DNA from: Tropicimonas marinistellae
GTDB lineage: Bacteria > Pseudomonadota > Alphaproteobacteria > Rhodobacterales > Rhodobacteraceae
NCBI RefSeq assembly: GCF_001509585.1
Contig: NZ_LNCI01000003.1
Coordinates: 310,001 to 374,000 of the forward strand
Reading direction: 5' to 3'
Length of the DNA stretch: 64,000 nucleotides
Both the position numbers and the translations under genes were made by a program. Below are positions 8,454 through 17,394 of this stretch, in pieces. Within the stretch, counting starts at the first letter, position 1. Each line of letters starts with the position of its first letter. The notes under the pieces were generated by a model, which was not told the origin of the DNA, made no database searches, and worked only from the letters and a program-made list of their open reading frames with translations.

Positions 8454-10202
8454 ATGACAGCCTACGACCTGAGCGAATTCCGCAGCACCGTGAAGCTGGT
8501 CGTCTGGGATCTGGACGAAACCTTCTGGGGTGGCACGCTTTCTGAGGGTGGCATCACCGTGCGCCCTGAAAACGTCGCACTGGTGCGGCGCCTGGCCGAA
8601 CGCGGTATTGTCTCGTCAATCTGTTCCAAGAACGATTTCGAACAGGCGAAGAAGGCACTGGAAGAGATTGGGATATGGGACTATTTCGTGTTTCCCCATA
8701 TCGACTGGACGCCCAAGGGGCAGGCGATCCGCTCGATGATCGCCGATATGGGGCTGCGCGACGAGAACGTGCTGTTCCTGGACGACAATCCAATGAACCT
8801 CGAAGAAGCGGCGTTCTTCAATGAGCAGATCATGTGCGTGGACGGCCGGCGCGCTCTGAGCGGATTGCTGGACCTTCCGCAACTCGCGGGCAAGGACGAC
8901 CGGGAATTGTCGCGTCTGGCGCAGTACCGGGTAAACGAGGCGAAGCACCGGGAGCAGGTACAGGGCGATCTTTCCAACGAGGAATTCCTGCGGCAGTCGG
9001 ACATCCGGCTGAGCCATATCTACGATATTGATGGCAATTGGGAGCGGGTGCTGGAACTCATCAACCGCACCAACCAGCTCAATTTCACCAAGAAACGGGT
9101 GGAGACGCCGGAGGCGGAGGCGGAGCTGCGGGAGATGCTGGCGATGCCCGGTGCGCATGCGGCATTGATCCATGTGACGGACCGTTTCGGAGACTACGGA
9201 TTGGTGGGCTTCTACCTGATTGTGAAACGTGCCTCTGGCGCGCGGCTGGAGCATTTCGCCTTTTCCTGCCGGACGCTCAACATGGGCGTCGAGCAATACG
9301 TCTACGACTGCCTGGAGCGGCCGGTCCTCAAGATTGCAGAGCCGGTGGCCAGCGGGCTGGACGCCGCCGCGCCGGTGGATTGGGTACGCGAGGTTGTGCA
9401 AGGCGAGGACGATGCGACAGCGCCTGACCGGCGGCTTTGCCTGGTGGGCGGTTGCGACCTGCTACAGATGGCATTCTATTGCGGGGCCAACCGGGACGAA
9501 TTCGTCAACATTGTCCGCAACGGCATGGTGGTGCGCTACGACGACGTTGGCTTCATCCTGGCCGACCGTGAGGACCCGTCGATCACCGGCTATCGAAACC
9601 GGCTGGAAATGTGGAGCCGGGACGAGATGCGGGCCTTCGATGCGGCACTCGGGCAGGCGGACGTGGTTATCCTGTCGCTCTACCAATCGGCGGCGGGGCA
9701 GAACTTCTTCACCTTCGGCGGGGCGGAATTCGGTGGCCGGCACCTTATGCACGTGCCCGCGCAGGCAATGCGGACCATTCTTGCCGGTGAGAATGCCGCG
9801 TGGTTCGCGAAGAATTTCTACTACCGACGCTACACGCTGGAAGAGAAGCTGACCCTCATCCGCAAGGCCTATGATCGGGTGCTGTCGCTCGTGCGGCCCC
9901 GGACCCCCGTGATCCTGATCGGGGCGAGCGAGGTTGGGGCGCGTGCTGACCGGTCGCTGGAAATCCGGCAGGGGTTCAACGCGCTTGGTCGAGAATACGC
10001 GTCGGAGCGGGCGCAGGTGGTCCTGGCCGACCCGGCGGAAATCATGGCGCCCGAAGATGTTGTCGATGCAGATCACTTCACGAGAATCGGGTATTTCAAG
10101 CTTGCGCAGTTCATCAACGACGCGGCGGCGCAGGGGCAGGGCACACCGGCCGATCAGACAGAGGACGTGCGGAATGCGCAAGATTTTCAACAGGCTGTAT
10201 GA
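8454..10202 (+). CDS. HAD-IIIC family (FkbH-like) protein
   Basis: 582 residues. The HAD motif I DLDET is at 19-23 (VVWDLDETFWGGTL), with CSKND and LDDNP as further HAD motifs, the type seen in FkbH proteins. Known FkbH enzymes move a glyceryl unit from 1,3-bisphosphoglycerate to an acyl carrier protein. The second half has the RTNQLNFTK and FGDYGLVGFY stretches and an SGNH-like domain (LVGGCDLLQM) ending in ADHFTRIGY. No carrier-protein gene is visible nearby, so the acceptor is unknown. The open frame continues upstream, but homology begins at MTAYDLSEF. Confidence 0.85.
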   Translation: MTAYDLSEFRSTVKLVVWDLDETFWGGTLSEGGITVRPENVALVRRLAERGIVSSICSKNDFEQAKKALEEIGIWDYFVFPHIDWTPKGQAIRSMIADMGLRDENVLFLDDNPMNLEEAAFFNEQIMCVDGRRALSGLLDLPQLAGKDDRELSRLAQYRVNEAKHREQVQGDLSNEEFLRQSDIRLSHIYDIDGNWERVLELINRTNQLNFTKKRVETPEAEAELREMLAMPGAHAALIHVTDRFGDYGLVGFYLIVKRASGARLEHFAFSCRTLNMGVEQYVYDCLERPVLKIAEPVASGLDAAAPVDWVREVVQGEDDATAPDRRLCLVGGCDLLQMAFYCGANRDEFVNIVRNGMVVRYDDVGFILADREDPSITGYRNRLEMWSRDEMRAFDAALGQADVVILSLYQSAAGQNFFTFGGAEFGGRHLMHVPAQAMRTILAGENAAWFAKNFYYRRYTLEEKLTLIRKAYDRVLSLVRPRTPVILIGASEVGARADRSLEIRQGFNALGREYASERAQVVLADPAEIMAPEDVVDADHFTRIGYFKLAQFINDAAAQGQGTPADQTEDVRNAQDFQQAV

Positions 10203-10989
10203 CGAAGATCCCTACGAGGGCGCGCCGCTCGACGATGTCGAGGTCGATATGCAAGGCTGGGGCTCCACCCATTTCTTCTTCCGCGAGATCATCGGGTATC
10301 TGAAACCTTCCTTCATCGTCGAAGTCGGAAGCTGGAAGGGCCGGTCGGCGCTGCACATGGCCGACCTCGCCAAAGCCGCTGAGACGCCCAATCTGGAAAT
10401 ATGCTGCATCGACACGTGGCTCGGCTCTCCGGGTGTCTGGGCGCGCAAGGAGCAGGTGGCCGATGTGCTGAAGCTCCGCAATGGCTGGCCCATGCTTTAC
10501 TTCACCTTCATGAAGAACGTCGTCGAAAGCGGTCATCAGGACGTGATCACGCCAATGCCGATGCCGTCCGACATGGGGGCGCAGGTGCTCAAACGGCTTC
10601 GGGCACGACCGGACATGATTTATGTGGATGCCGCGCACGACTACGACAATTGCAAGCGCGATCTGGCGCTCTACTTCGACCTGCTGAGCGATGACGGGAT
10701 CCTGCTTGGAGACGACTACGAGACCTGGCCGGGCGTGACCCAGGCCGCCGATGAATTCGCCCGCGAGAACGGTCTCATCCTCGTCGGAACGCGGAGTAAG
10801 TTCGTGTTGTCCAAGAACATCGATCACGTCCATGCCATGCAGGGCGTTCTGGCAGAGATCGAGGCGCGCCGGGCTCGGGTCGCGGAAGCCAAGGCGCGGG
10901 CGGAACAGTTGCGCGCGGGTGACGAGGCGCCGGGCGACGCAGTGGGGCAAAGCACCAGCGAAACCGACGACACGAACCCGGTCCTCTGA
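10174..10989 (+). CDS. Class I SAM-dependent methyltransferase
   Basis: 271 residues with the SAM-binding motif VEVGSWKGRSALHMA at 49-63, then an acidic loop (CCIDTWLGSPGVW) and MIYVDAAHDYDNCKRDL, as in the Methyltransf_24 / cephalosporin-hydroxylase-like group. The target is unknown. It overlaps the preceding gene by 29 bases, so co-translation is likely, and this suggests it modifies the same product. The C-terminal ~45 residues are acidic and look disordered. Confidence 0.83.
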   Translation: MRKIFNRLYDEDPYEGAPLDDVEVDMQGWGSTHFFFREIIGYLKPSFIVEVGSWKGRSALHMADLAKAAETPNLEICCIDTWLGSPGVWARKEQVADVLKLRNGWPMLYFTFMKNVVESGHQDVITPMPMPSDMGAQVLKRLRARPDMIYVDAAHDYDNCKRDLALYFDLLSDDGILLGDDYETWPGVTQAADEFARENGLILVGTRSKFVLSKNIDHVHAMQGVLAEIEARRARVAEAKARAEQLRAGDEAPGDAVGQSTSETDDTNPVL

Positions 10990-11168
10990 GTCAGTCGCTG
11001 CGGTGCGGCTCGGGCGGGTGTGAGAACGGGGTGCGCGCGGCGTGAAATGCCGAAACTCCAATCATCTGCAACGCGATCGTGAGACAAGTCCGGACCTGCG
11101 CCTTGACGCGGCCACGCGGCACGGTCACATACGGGGCACAGGAAACGCTGCTCACGAAGGATAGTTGC

Positions 11169-11768
11169 ATGGCTTTTGAACTTCCCGACCTGCCCTATGC
11201 CCATGACGCGCTCGCCGCGAATGGCATGAGCCAGGAAACCCTCGAGTACCACCACGACCTGCACCACAAGGCCTATGTCGACAACGGCAACAAGCTGATC
11301 GCGGGCACCGAGTGGGAGGGCAAGTCCCTCGAGGAGATCATCGTCGGCACCTACGACAAGGGCGCCGTGGCTCAGAACGGCATCTTCAACAACATCTCCC
11401 AGTTGTGGAACCACAACCAGTTCTGGGAAATGATGGGTCCGGGCGCGAGCGCCATGCCGGGCGAGCTGGAAAAGGCCATCGTCGAGAGCTTCGGTTCGGT
11501 CGACGAGTTCAAATCCCAGTTTTCCGCCGCAGGTGCCGGTCAATTCGGCTCCGGTTGGGCGTGGCTGGTGAAGGATACCGACGGCTCGCTGAAGGTCACC
11601 AAGACCGAGAACGGCGTCAACCCGCTCTGCTTCGGCCAGACGGCCCTGCTCGGCTGCGACGTGTGGGAGCATTCCTACTACATCGACTTCCGCAACAAGC
11701 GTCCGGCCTACCTCGCCAACTTCCTCGACAAGCTGGTCAACTGGGAAAACGTCGCCAGCCGGATGTAA
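11169..11768 (+). CDS. sodB: Superoxide dismutase, Fe type
   Basis: 199 residues, full length for the Fe/Mn superoxide dismutase family, cytoplasmic. Metal ligands are visible: His28 (LEYHHDLHH), His82 (LWNHNQFW), Asp164 and His168 (DVWEHSYYIDF). Gln79 in ISQLWNH is the position and residue typical of Fe-dependent members, which favours sodB over sodA. AAGGA lies 7 bases before the ATG. A strong intrinsic terminator follows at 11796-11825. The gene appears monocistronic. Confidence 0.95.
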   Translation: MAFELPDLPYAHDALAANGMSQETLEYHHDLHHKAYVDNGNKLIAGTEWEGKSLEEIIVGTYDKGAVAQNGIFNNISQLWNHNQFWEMMGPGASAMPGELEKAIVESFGSVDEFKSQFSAAGAGQFGSGWAWLVKDTDGSLKVTKTENGVNPLCFGQTALLGCDVWEHSYYIDFRNKRPAYLANFLDKLVNWENVASRM

Positions 11769-11795
11769 TCGGCGCGACCTTCTTGACGAATTCGC

Positions 11796-11825
11796 ATGGC
11801 GGCCGGGTACCTCGGCCGCCATTTT
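11796..11825 (+). terminator. Rho-independent terminator of sodB
   Basis: A perfect 10-base-pair stem (ATGGCGGCCG / CGGCCGCCAT) with a 7-base loop, followed by TTT, 27 bases after the sodB stop. Confidence 0.85.
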
Positions 11826-11914
11826 CGTTGCTCGGCCGAGTACGACGTCAGCCGCTTGACCTTTGGCCGCAAGAGGCGTCTTGTCCGCCCGTTGGAAGAG
11901 ACGGAGCGGCGCCA

Positions 11915-12823
11915 ATGACCGACGTACGAAAAGGAATTCTGGCGATGGTCGGCGCCTGCGTGATCTGGGGCTCCTCGCCGATCTTCTTCAAGGCGCTGTC
12001 GCATGTCTCGCCGGCGGAGATCCTGGCACATCGGACGCTATGGGCCTGTCTCTTCTTCGCAGGTGTTTTGTGGGTTCAGGGGCGTTTCTCGCAACTGCCT
12101 CAACTTCTGGCGGCGGCACCCGGTCGGGTGTTTCTGGCCGCGGTGATGATTTCCGTCAACTGGTTCGTCTACATCTGGGCCGTTCACGTGGGGCGCGCAA
12201 TCGAGGCAAGTCTCGGCTACTACATCTTCCCGCTGGTGGCCGTCTTGCTCGGAGCGGTCGTTTTCGGCGAACGTTTGGGCAGGGTACAATGGCTCTCGGT
12301 GGGCTTGGCGACGCTAGGTGTTGCGGTGCTGACATTGGGATTGGGTGTTGTGCCCATCGTGTCGCTCGTACTGGCCACGACCTTCGGCCTCTACGGGATG
12401 TTCAAGAAACGTCTGGATGCAGGGCCCGTCGTTTCGGTCACGGGCGAGGTCACACTGCTCGCGCCCATAGCGCTGGCATGGATGGGGTGGCTCTATCTCC
12501 CAACGGGCGCGTATCCGCACGCGCCGGCGACGTCTGCAATGCTCGTGATATCAGGGGTTGGGTTCACCGCGATCCCATTGATGCTGTTCTCCTACGCTGC
12601 GCGTCGGGTACGGCTGGCGACGGTCGGATTGGTGCAATACCTCAATCCGACGCTGCAATTCCTCTGCGCGACGGTGATATTCGGTGAGGTCTTCACCATC
12701 TGGCACGCCGCAGCCTTCGGATTGATCTGGGCGGCGCTTGCACTCTACTCCGGGCAGGCGCTGGCCGCTGATAGGGCGGTCCGCAACAAAGCCATGAGCG
12801 CGGGAACGTCGGGCACGGTCTGA
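11915..12823 (+). CDS. rarD: RarD-type EamA family permease
   Basis: 302 residues, integral membrane protein with about ten hydrophobic segments in two EamA/DMT repeats. The start VGACVIWGSSPIFFKAL and ILAHRTLWACLFF match the RarD subfamily. The substrate is not established for this group. Its 3-prime end overlaps the convergent LOG-family gene by 79 bases, so both strands code there. Confidence 0.88.
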   Translation: MTDVRKGILAMVGACVIWGSSPIFFKALSHVSPAEILAHRTLWACLFFAGVLWVQGRFSQLPQLLAAAPGRVFLAAVMISVNWFVYIWAVHVGRAIEASLGYYIFPLVAVLLGAVVFGERLGRVQWLSVGLATLGVAVLTLGLGVVPIVSLVLATTFGLYGMFKKRLDAGPVVSVTGEVTLLAPIALAWMGWLYLPTGAYPHAPATSAMLVISGVGFTAIPLMLFSYAARRVRLATVGLVQYLNPTLQFLCATVIFGEVFTIWHAAAFGLIWAALALYSGQALAADRAVRNKAMSAGTSGTV

Positions 12824-13320
12824 ACGAAGTCAAGCAGACTGCTTTCAGCGAAACCCTGCGTCACAACATGTTTCATGAGCGCGTTCAACGGTGCCCAGTA
12901 TCCGTTCACATCCAGCAGGATCAGCGGTTTCCCATGCAAACCGAGCTGCGCCCAGGTCAATGTCTCAAAAAACTCGTCTAGGGAACCGGCACCGCCGGGC
13001 AAGACGACGATGGCATCGGCATTCATGAACATGACCTTCTTGCGTTCATGCATCGTCTCGGTGACAATAAAGGTTGACAGGTCCCGTTTGCCTACTTCGC
13101 GGTCGAAGAGATGGACAGGGATGACGCCGAACGTCTCACCGCCGCCGGCCTGAGCAGTGCGGGCGACGCGGCCCATGAGCCCGATGTCTCCCGCGCCGTA
13201 GACGAGCCGCCAGCCTTCGGTCGCGATAGCATGCCCGAGAGCCTCTGCCGCGTCGGCGTACTCGGGGTCGCTCCCATCTCGGGAGCCGCAGTAGACGCAG
13301 ATGGAAATGGGTTGTGACAT
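12745..13320 (-). CDS. LOG family protein (TIGR00730 type)
   Basis: 191 residues. The Rossmann-like LOG family includes cytokinin riboside 5-monophosphate phosphoribohydrolases and nucleotide N-glycosidases. Family motifs are ICVYCGSRDG at the N-terminus, VYGAGDIGLMG, MHERKKVM, and LPGGAGSLDEFFE, the PGGxGTxxE signature with Ser in place of Thr. The start is the ATG at 13320, which gives the usual family N-terminus; an upstream ATG at 13344 would add eight residues. It converges on and overlaps rarD. Confidence 0.88.
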   Translation of the reverse strand: MSQPISICVYCGSRDGSDPEYADAAEALGHAIATEGWRLVYGAGDIGLMGRVARTAQAGGGETFGVIPVHLFDREVGKRDLSTFIVTETMHERKKVMFMNADAIVVLPGGAGSLDEFFETLTWAQLGLHGKPLILLDVNGYWAPLNALMKHVVTQGFAESSLLDFVQTVPDVPALMALLRTALSAASACPE

Positions 13321-13433
13321 CGTTGCAAGACCTTGAGTATACATCGTTTTGACCCCTGATAGCGGGCTTGCTATCTTCGCTCAACCCGCGCAGGGGGTCA
13401 TGCGGCGGCGTTTGGAGAAAGGTAAAGGGTAGG

Positions 13434-14933
13434 ATGTCGGAAAAAGCAATGCTCGGAGGGGCGGGCGGCGTGGCAGCGGTTGCCGTGGTCGTTGCAGCCG
13501 GCGTTGCTTTCGTTCTTCACAGTCTCGCGTTCGATGAGTCGCCGTCGCCGGCCGTCGTCGAAACGTCCGATCGCAGCGCGACTCCTGCACCGAGCGACAC
13601 GGACGACGGCGAGAATACGCCGGGTTCGGGGAACTTGGACACCGCAATGGTGCAACGCCCTGCCCAGACGGATGAAACAGCGCTGTCACAGGGGCAATCC
13701 GCGCCGTCCGCGACGACCGCCGATGTGGCGCAGGAAGCGATCCCGGCCATGCAAGCCGAGGTCGATGCGGATGCATCGGACGGGGCGACTGAGACCGACG
13801 GAACCGGATTGCGGGTACCCGAGTTTGCCCACGTTCGGGTGAGCGGCGACGGGCGTGCCGTCGTTTCCGGGCTCGCACCGGCGGGCTTCGACGTGTCGGT
13901 GGAAGTGGATGGAGCGGACCTCCACACCGTTTCGGCCGATGGTACCGGACAATTCGCGGCGCTCTTCGACCTTCCCCGCTCGAATGCGGCGCAGGTGCTC
14001 TATCTGGTTGCCCGCGATGGCGGGGGGCAGGAGATCCGCTCCGACGAGAGCGTGATCCTGGCGCCTCGACTGGCTGGGCAATCGGGCACCGACGTGGCGC
14101 TGGCCGGCGACACGACCCGCGAGGTTGCTCGTGCCGAGGTGGCGGGCACGGAGGTGAGTGTGGACAACGCGCAGGAACTGGAGGCGACCGGCGACGCGGG
14201 CGTTGTTTCGGACGCGACCTCTGCCTCCGCCGCCGCGGGGGTGGCAACGACACCGCTGGCCACGGAACGCTCGGATCGACAGGAATGGGAGGCACCCGGC
14301 GGGATGCCACCGGCAGAGGTCGTGCCTGCCCACGCGGGCGATGCTCTGGCTCCGTCGGTTCTGTTGGCCGGGCGCGACGGGGTGGAACTCCTGCAGCCGG
14401 CAAACGCGATCCCGCAGCGTCTGCATGACCGGGTGGTGGTGGACGTGATCAGCTATTCGGATGACGGCAGCGTGGCGCTGGAAGGCCGCGCGGCAACCAA
14501 TGTCGACCGGGCCGACCGGGTGCAGGTCTATCTGAACAACCGCCCCGTCCAGTCGGCGCGGATCGCGCCGGACGGCCGCTGGCACCTGCGGCTGCCGGCG
14601 GTGAAACCGGGGGTCTACACCCTGCGGGTCGATCAGGTGGCGCCCGACGGGCGGGTCGTGGCCCGCTTCGAGACGCCCTTCAAGCGCGAGGATCCGGCCG
14701 AGCTGGCCCGGCTGATCCCGGAGGCGGGGGCGGCGGGGGCCGTCTCGGCCTCGGTCATCACCGTGCAGCCGGGCTACACGCTCTGGGGGATCGCGGCGGA
14801 CCGCTATGGTGACGGGCTGGAATATGTCCAGATTTTCGAGGCCAACCAGGGGCAGATCCGCGACCCGGACCTGATCTATCCGGGCCAGGTCTTCGAGCTG
14901 CCGGAAGGGGCTGCCGACGCGGGGGCGGAGTGA
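13434..14933 (+). CDS. LysM domain envelope protein
   Basis: 499 residues. One N-terminal membrane segment (about residues 5-28) is followed by a long acidic Ala/Asp/Thr-rich region likely to be disordered. Ig-like segments follow (NAIPQRLHDRVVVDVISYS; VQVYLNNRPVQSARIAPDG). The last ~50 residues are a LysM peptidoglycan-binding domain (ITVQPGYTLWGIAADRYGDG). The domain order suggests a membrane-anchored periplasmic protein bound to murein. Base composition becomes more GC-rich and more regular from about 14400, matching the conserved C-terminal half. A 6-base-pair hairpin (14935-14949) follows the stop. Confidence 0.82.
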   Translation: MSEKAMLGGAGGVAAVAVVVAAGVAFVLHSLAFDESPSPAVVETSDRSATPAPSDTDDGENTPGSGNLDTAMVQRPAQTDETALSQGQSAPSATTADVAQEAIPAMQAEVDADASDGATETDGTGLRVPEFAHVRVSGDGRAVVSGLAPAGFDVSVEVDGADLHTVSADGTGQFAALFDLPRSNAAQVLYLVARDGGGQEIRSDESVILAPRLAGQSGTDVALAGDTTREVARAEVAGTEVSVDNAQELEATGDAGVVSDATSASAAAGVATTPLATERSDRQEWEAPGGMPPAEVVPAHAGDALAPSVLLAGRDGVELLQPANAIPQRLHDRVVVDVISYSDDGSVALEGRAATNVDRADRVQVYLNNRPVQSARIAPDGRWHLRLPAVKPGVYTLRVDQVAPDGRVVARFETPFKREDPAELARLIPEAGAAGAVSASVITVQPGYTLWGIAADRYGDGLEYVQIFEANQGQIRDPDLIYPGQVFELPEGAADAGAE

Positions 14934-15630
14934 TGTCTCACCGTGAGACAGGAGTCCGGGCGTTGATTTCATTGGGAAAAATCTGACGGATTTACCGTTT
15001 GTTAGGGATTGTGCGTGGGTGACGCAGGCCAATCGGGGCCGGGAAGCCGCCGCGCGGCGATGCCGCCTGCGTTGGTCAATGCCGAGGGGCATTCCAGTGC
15101 CGGGCAGCGCGGGCCGTGGACGCACGCGCAGTCAATTGCTCCAATCACCGAGGTCCGGGCATCGTGGAACGCTCGCTATGGGGACCGTGACAGAGATACG
15201 GGTTAGAGGCGGTGACCAAAGCGACCGCGTTCCAACACATCGTGCACTTGAGAGAAGGTCGGTTAAGAGCCCATATCGACCGGTGCTGCGGTCCGGACAG
15301 ACGGTGAGAACGCCGACGTCGTGGTCCTTCGCTGCAAGAGCAGTATTCCCCCTCGCGCTAAAGTGGCGATTGACAAGGCGAGCAAGGACAGGACGTCCGA
15401 CGCGGATTTCTCACCGTTCTGCCCGGTAAGACGGCTCCGCCATTGTTCAAGCAAATCAGAACCGATTTGACGCGACCACAGCCGCGTATTCGATCCTCAA
15501 ACGACCGCCACGTACCGTGGCAACAACTGTGTTGCAAAGGAAACAAGCATGAACGGAAAACGCGACAGGAAATTGATAACCGACCCCGGTCGAAAAAGTC
15601 CCGATAGGAACTGTAGAGGGAGGTTTTGCA
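14934..15630. other. Gene-free stretch upstream of the autotransporter-like gene
   Basis: About 700 bases with no convincing coding frame; the short frames here lack ribosome sites and family character. It begins with the hairpin GTCTCA-ccg-TGAGAC at 14935-14949. The last part should hold the promoter of the next gene, with a good ribosome site GGGAGG at 15618-15623. Base composition is more even than in neighbouring genes. Confidence 0.6.
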
Positions 15631-17394
15631 ATGCGTCACTCCATCCTTCATGTAACGAACCTTACAGTTCTCTTATTCACTAGCCTGCCATCCGAAGCCT
15701 TTGCGCAGCCCCGTTCGAATTGCAAGAATGATGCCGATTTCGCCTTCATCGGAAAAACCGCGCAGGAAGCGGCGGACGGGTCGCTGATCCCGATCGCATC
15801 GTTCTGGCTGAGTTCGGCGACGCAGTCTCCTGAGAACAGGCTCTTCCGGGTCGAGCCGGTGACGGCGGCAATCGACTGGAAGGACGATTTCCGCTTCGAC
15901 GACGAAGGGCTGCATGTCAGCGTCTCGCCGCTTGTGGCCATAGACAACAACGGCCAGACACACAGACTGTCCGTATTCGATAACGGAGGTTTTTGCCTGG
16001 TCGACACCCAGAACCAGAAAGGCGATCTGACCATCGTTCCGGGAGACCCAACCGACCCAACCGACCCAACCGACCCGACGGATCCGACCGACCCGACCGA
16101 CCCGACGGACCCGACCGACCCGACGGACCCGACCGACCCAACCGACCCGACGGATCCGACCGACCCAACCGACCCGACGGATCCGACCGACCCGACGGAT
16201 CCGACGGACCCAACCGATCCAACGGATCCGACGGACCCAACCGATCCAACGGATCCGACCGACCCGACGGATCCGACGGACCCAACCGATCCAACGGATC
16301 CGACCGACCCAACCGACCCGACAGATCCGACCGATCCAACCGAACCAACCGACCCAACCGACCCGACAAACCCCGAGCCAATCCCCCGCCCGGATCCGGA
16401 AGACGTTATTGATGGCATACTGAATACCGGCTACTCGGCCTTCACCCGCGGCTGGATGGCGCGGTCGCAGTCGATCTCCGACCGGATCGTAGACGGCTTC
16501 GCCCATCGCTCCGGCCTGCTGCGCGGGCGCGCCTCGGCTCGGCCACAGGTGACCGGCGGTGTCGCCCCGGCGTATGCGGAGACAGGCCCGGTCCTGCCGG
16601 ATGTCAATGTCTGGGCCTTCGGCAGCGGCTTGCGGGTCGAGGACGACCAGTACGGCACCGATGTCGATGGCCAGTTGCGGGACATGACCTTCGGATCCGA
16701 CTACCTGCTGCGCGAGGACCTAGTGGTTGGCCTCGCGTTCTCGTGGGAGCACTACGAGGTCGATTCCTACCACGGCTTCGTGCGGACCACGCTCGAATCC
16801 TGGTCTGGTGGCCCGTATTTCGGCTGGCAGCTCAACGATACCTGGATCCTGGACGGCTGGCTGGCCTGGGGGCGCGGCGACGGCACGAACAGGATCGACA
16901 TCCTCGACGGCAATTTCGACGAGCAGCGCACCTTTGGCTCGCTCAACGTGACCGGTTTGTTCGAGCGCGACGGCTGGAACTACCTTCCCAAGGCATCGGT
17001 GTTCTACGGCCACTACGAGATCGACAACCTGAACTACAAGGTCGAAACGCCGATCTATTCCGGAAGCATTCCTCGATCTGACCGGGACTTCGACTACGGC
17101 GCGCTCGACCTCACCCTGGAATTCAATAAGCCGATCGAACTGGATACGTCGGTTTTCGTGCCCTTCGGCAAGATCGGGCTGCGCCACGAGTTCCAGCAGA
17201 TCAATAACGGTGAGGTATTGAGCATCGACCTCGAACTCGAGGACCTGCAGGACACCTGGGGCATGGCCGAGATCGGCTTCCGCCAATACCTGTCGAACAA
17301 CTCCTTTATCGGGGCGACATTCAGCTACGGCGGCATCGGCATCGAGGACGCCGAATACACCCGCGCCGAGATCAATGCGTCGATCTTCTTTTGA
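15631..17394 (+). CDS. Autotransporter-like outer membrane protein with DPT-repeat linker
   Basis: 587 residues. A signal peptide ends near residue 26 (SLPSEAFAQ). A globular domain (27-137) with two cysteines precedes a linker of 36 tandem Asp-Pro-Thr units (139-246, one being Glu-Pro-Thr). The C-terminal ~200 residues alternate like beta strands with many aromatic residues and end in IFF; a terminal Phe is typical of outer membrane barrels. I infer a porin-like or autotransporter barrel displaying a small domain on a stiff acidic, proline-rich stalk. No passenger enzyme motif was seen. Confidence 0.8.
   Translation: MRHSILHVTNLTVLLFTSLPSEAFAQPRSNCKNDADFAFIGKTAQEAADGSLIPIASFWLSSATQSPENRLFRVEPVTAAIDWKDDFRFDDEGLHVSVSPLVAIDNNGQTHRLSVFDNGGFCLVDTQNQKGDLTIVPGDPTDPTDPTDPTDPTDPTDPTDPTDPTDPTDPTDPTDPTDPTDPTDPTDPTDPTDPTDPTDPTDPTDPTDPTDPTDPTDPTDPTDPTDPTDPTDPTDPTEPTDPTDPTNPEPIPRPDPEDVIDGILNTGYSAFTRGWMARSQSISDRIVDGFAHRSGLLRGRASARPQVTGGVAPAYAETGPVLPDVNVWAFGSGLRVEDDQYGTDVDGQLRDMTFGSDYLLREDLVVGLAFSWEHYEVDSYHGFVRTTLESWSGGPYFGWQLNDTWILDGWLAWGRGDGTNRIDILDGNFDEQRTFGSLNVTGLFERDGWNYLPKASVFYGHYEIDNLNYKVETPIYSGSIPRSDRDFDYGALDLTLEFNKPIELDTSVFVPFGKIGLRHEFQQINNGEVLSIDLELEDLQDTWGMAEIGFRQYLSNNSFIGATFSYGGIGIEDAEYTRAEINASIFF
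16045..16368 (+). repeat. 36 x 9-bp tandem repeat coding Asp-Pro-Thr
   Basis: Thirty-six perfect-length 9-base units, each coding Asp-Pro-Thr except unit 34 (Glu-Pro-Thr). Silent codon differences reveal higher-order 27-base blocks. One block type is at 16063-16089, 16135-16161 and 16162-16188. Another is at 16198-16224, 16225-16251 and 16270-16296. Identical silent patterns within each type indicate recent block duplication or slippage. Confidence 0.97.

Noticed and set aside
16045-16368. A repeat array that might be taken for CRISPR
   Set aside because: Units are contiguous 9-mers inside a protein frame, with no spacers and no cas genes.
15648-16418. A long antisense frame coding Gly-Ser-Val repeats
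   Set aside because: It is the mirror of the Asp-Pro-Thr coding repeat, with no ribosome site or signal; the plus-strand frame has a signal peptide and barrel domain.
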